15,133 nucleotides of DNA from an uncultured Eubacteriales bacterium (GTDB lineage: Bacteria; Bacillota; Clostridia; Oscillospirales; Oscillospiraceae), in NCBI GenBank assembly GCA_900546485.1, contig URDK01000070.1, forward strand, positions 1 to 15,133, written 5' to 3'. Made by a program: the position numbers and the translations under genes. The notes under the pieces were generated by a model. The model was not told the origin of the DNA and did no database searches. It was given only the letters and a program-made list of their open reading frames with translations. Below are positions 14,734-15,133 of the stretch, in pieces. Position 1 is the stretch's first letter. Every line of letters begins with the position of its first letter.

Positions 14734-14811
14734 GGTGGGTGTAGCTTAGCTGGTTAAAGCGTCGGATTGTGGTCCCGAAGATCGTGGGTTCGAATCCCAT
14801 CTCCCACCCCA
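14734..14811 (+). tRNA. tRNA-His (GTG)
   Basis: The loop TTGTGGT gives anticodon GTG, and the histidine-specific G-1 (14734) opposite C73 is encoded, as is the CCA. The T-arm is GTGGG-TTCGAAT-CCCAT. Two pairs are disrupted: T6 against T67 in the acceptor stem (GTGGGTG/CTCCCAC) and A31 against C39 closing the anticodon loop. The gene is otherwise complete and may be functional. An AT-richer sequence begins directly after it. Confidence 0.9.
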
Positions 14812-14820
14812 CAAAATATC

Positions 14821-14879
14821 ACGCAAAAAAGGTATAATACAGTTCCTGAACCGGAATTTGTATTATGCCTTTTTTGTGT
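14821..14879 (+). terminator. Long bidirectional hairpin terminator after the tRNA cluster
   Basis: The arms 14821-14840 and 14860-14879 form 20 pairs, including two G-U wobbles (14833/14867 and 14823/14877). After a one-base bulge (T14859), AGTTCC and GGAATT add six more pairs around the loop TGAACC. The 3' arm contains TTTTTT, and the 5' arm contains AAAAAA, so it can terminate in both directions. It is placed suitably to end the tRNA transcript but is much longer than an ordinary terminator. Confidence 0.75.
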
Positions 14880-14880
14880 T

Positions 14881-14899
14881 ATCCTAACAAAATCCTAAC
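14881..14899. repeat. Short direct repeat, two copies of ATCCTAAC
   Basis: ATCCTAAC occurs at 14881-14888 and 14892-14899, 11 bp apart, about one helical turn. Closely spaced direct repeats next to a tRNA 3' end can be integrase arm-binding sites, but two 8-mers in AT-rich DNA are weak evidence. Confidence 0.3.
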
Positions 14900-14952
14900 G
14901 TGCAAAGCCAAAGTTAGCATCCCCCATTTCCTGACGAATCCATCCCCAAAGC

Positions 14953-14999
14953 AAAAAAATTCCTCCCAACCACTAACCTGTTGAGAGGAATCTTTTTTT
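14953..14999 (-). terminator. Bidirectional terminator of the truncated minus-strand gene
   Basis: On the minus strand ATTCCTCTCAAC pairs with GTTGGGAGGAAT (12 pairs, one G-U) around a 9-nt loop and is followed by TTTTTT. On the plus strand the same hairpin is followed by C and seven T. It lies about 27 nt after the stop codon of the partial gene at 15018. Confidence 0.85.
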
Positions 15000-15017
15000 A
15001 ATAAGGTTTATTACAGT

Positions 15018-15133
15018 TTACGCAGCCAGAACGCTGTCCATACCTTCAATGGTAAAGGTAATGCTAAAGCTGTTCTTCGGCATGGTATAATCCAACGCTG
15101 CCAGATCAGTGTTGTAAATGTTCACCAGTTCCA
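15018..15133 (-). CDS. Unrecognised protein, C-terminal 38 residues only
   Basis: This open frame enters from the right edge of the window and ends in TAA, followed by a strong terminator, so it is probably the 3' end of a real gene. The visible residues end in NSFSITFTIEGMDSVLAA and show an alternating pattern suggestive of beta-strand, with no recognisable motif. Its codon use is less GC-biased than that of the genes to its left (ATT, GTT, TAT, GAT and AAC are common), in line with a different origin. No function is proposed. Confidence 0.55.
   Translation of the reverse strand, partial: ELVNIYNTDLAALDYTMPKNSFSITFTIEGMDSVLAA

Noticed and set aside
14833..14838. Perfect TATAAT in the 5' arm of the long hairpin as a promoter
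   Set aside because: No -35 box lies at the right distance; the bases there belong to the tRNA-His 3' end.
1..15133. CRISPR array, rRNA or insertion sequence
   Set aside because: No regularly spaced repeats, rRNA sequence or transposase coding region could be seen.

Overview
The window looks like chromosomal DNA from a GC-rich anaerobic Clostridia-type Firmicute, possibly Oscillospiraceae-like. The clues are a class II (Firmicutes-type) GalT, strong AGGAGG ribosome-binding sites, an SLH-anchored wall enzyme, an OppA-type lipoprotein, a DUF1846/UPF0371 protein, an indolepyruvate ferredoxin oxidoreductase relative, and GC-ending codons with an odd liking for ATA. The genus assignment is inference.

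Layout. (1) 1-998, minus: the first 304 codons of galT with a good sigma-A promoter. (2) 1008-2854, minus: a KdpD/KdpE-like two-component pair with its own terminator; the kinase lacks the N-terminal KdpD and USP domains and no kdpFABC genes are visible. (3) 2879-10191, minus: a compact six-gene run, secA - pgeF - oppA-like lipoprotein - cdd - HTH-only LysR-like protein - SLH/M15 peptidase. Gaps are 23, 16, 0, 1 and -4 nt, with one visible promoter before secA and one hairpin terminator after the peptidase. (4) 10324-14501, plus: a divergent four-gene run, DUF1846 - MFS transporter - degenerate IorA-like iron-sulfur protein - Smr-like protein, with junctions of +1, -1 and +1 nt. (5) 14515-14811, plus: tRNA-Gly(TCC), tRNA-Arg(TCT) and tRNA-His(GTG) behind a TTGACA promoter. 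(6) 14812-15133: a visibly AT-richer stretch with a 26-bp hairpin, a bidirectional terminator and the 3' end of an unrecognised minus-strand gene.

How the genes may work together. The secA run joins the export motor to two exported proteins (the lipoprotein and the SLH peptidase) and two nucleoside enzymes (PgeF and Cdd); a shared physiological theme is speculative. The plus-strand run is the best candidate for an undescribed system. Its third gene keeps both C-terminal [4Fe-4S] motifs and the CPGCP motif of IorA but has lost most recognisable thiamine-diphosphate motifs, has a very short first domain, and has no IorB partner nearby. Its tight coupling to a DUF1846 protein, a 12-TM-type transporter and an atypical Smr protein suggests a dedicated unit of unknown function.

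The change of composition immediately after tRNA-His suggests that an integrated element may begin there, but only about 320 bases are visible.
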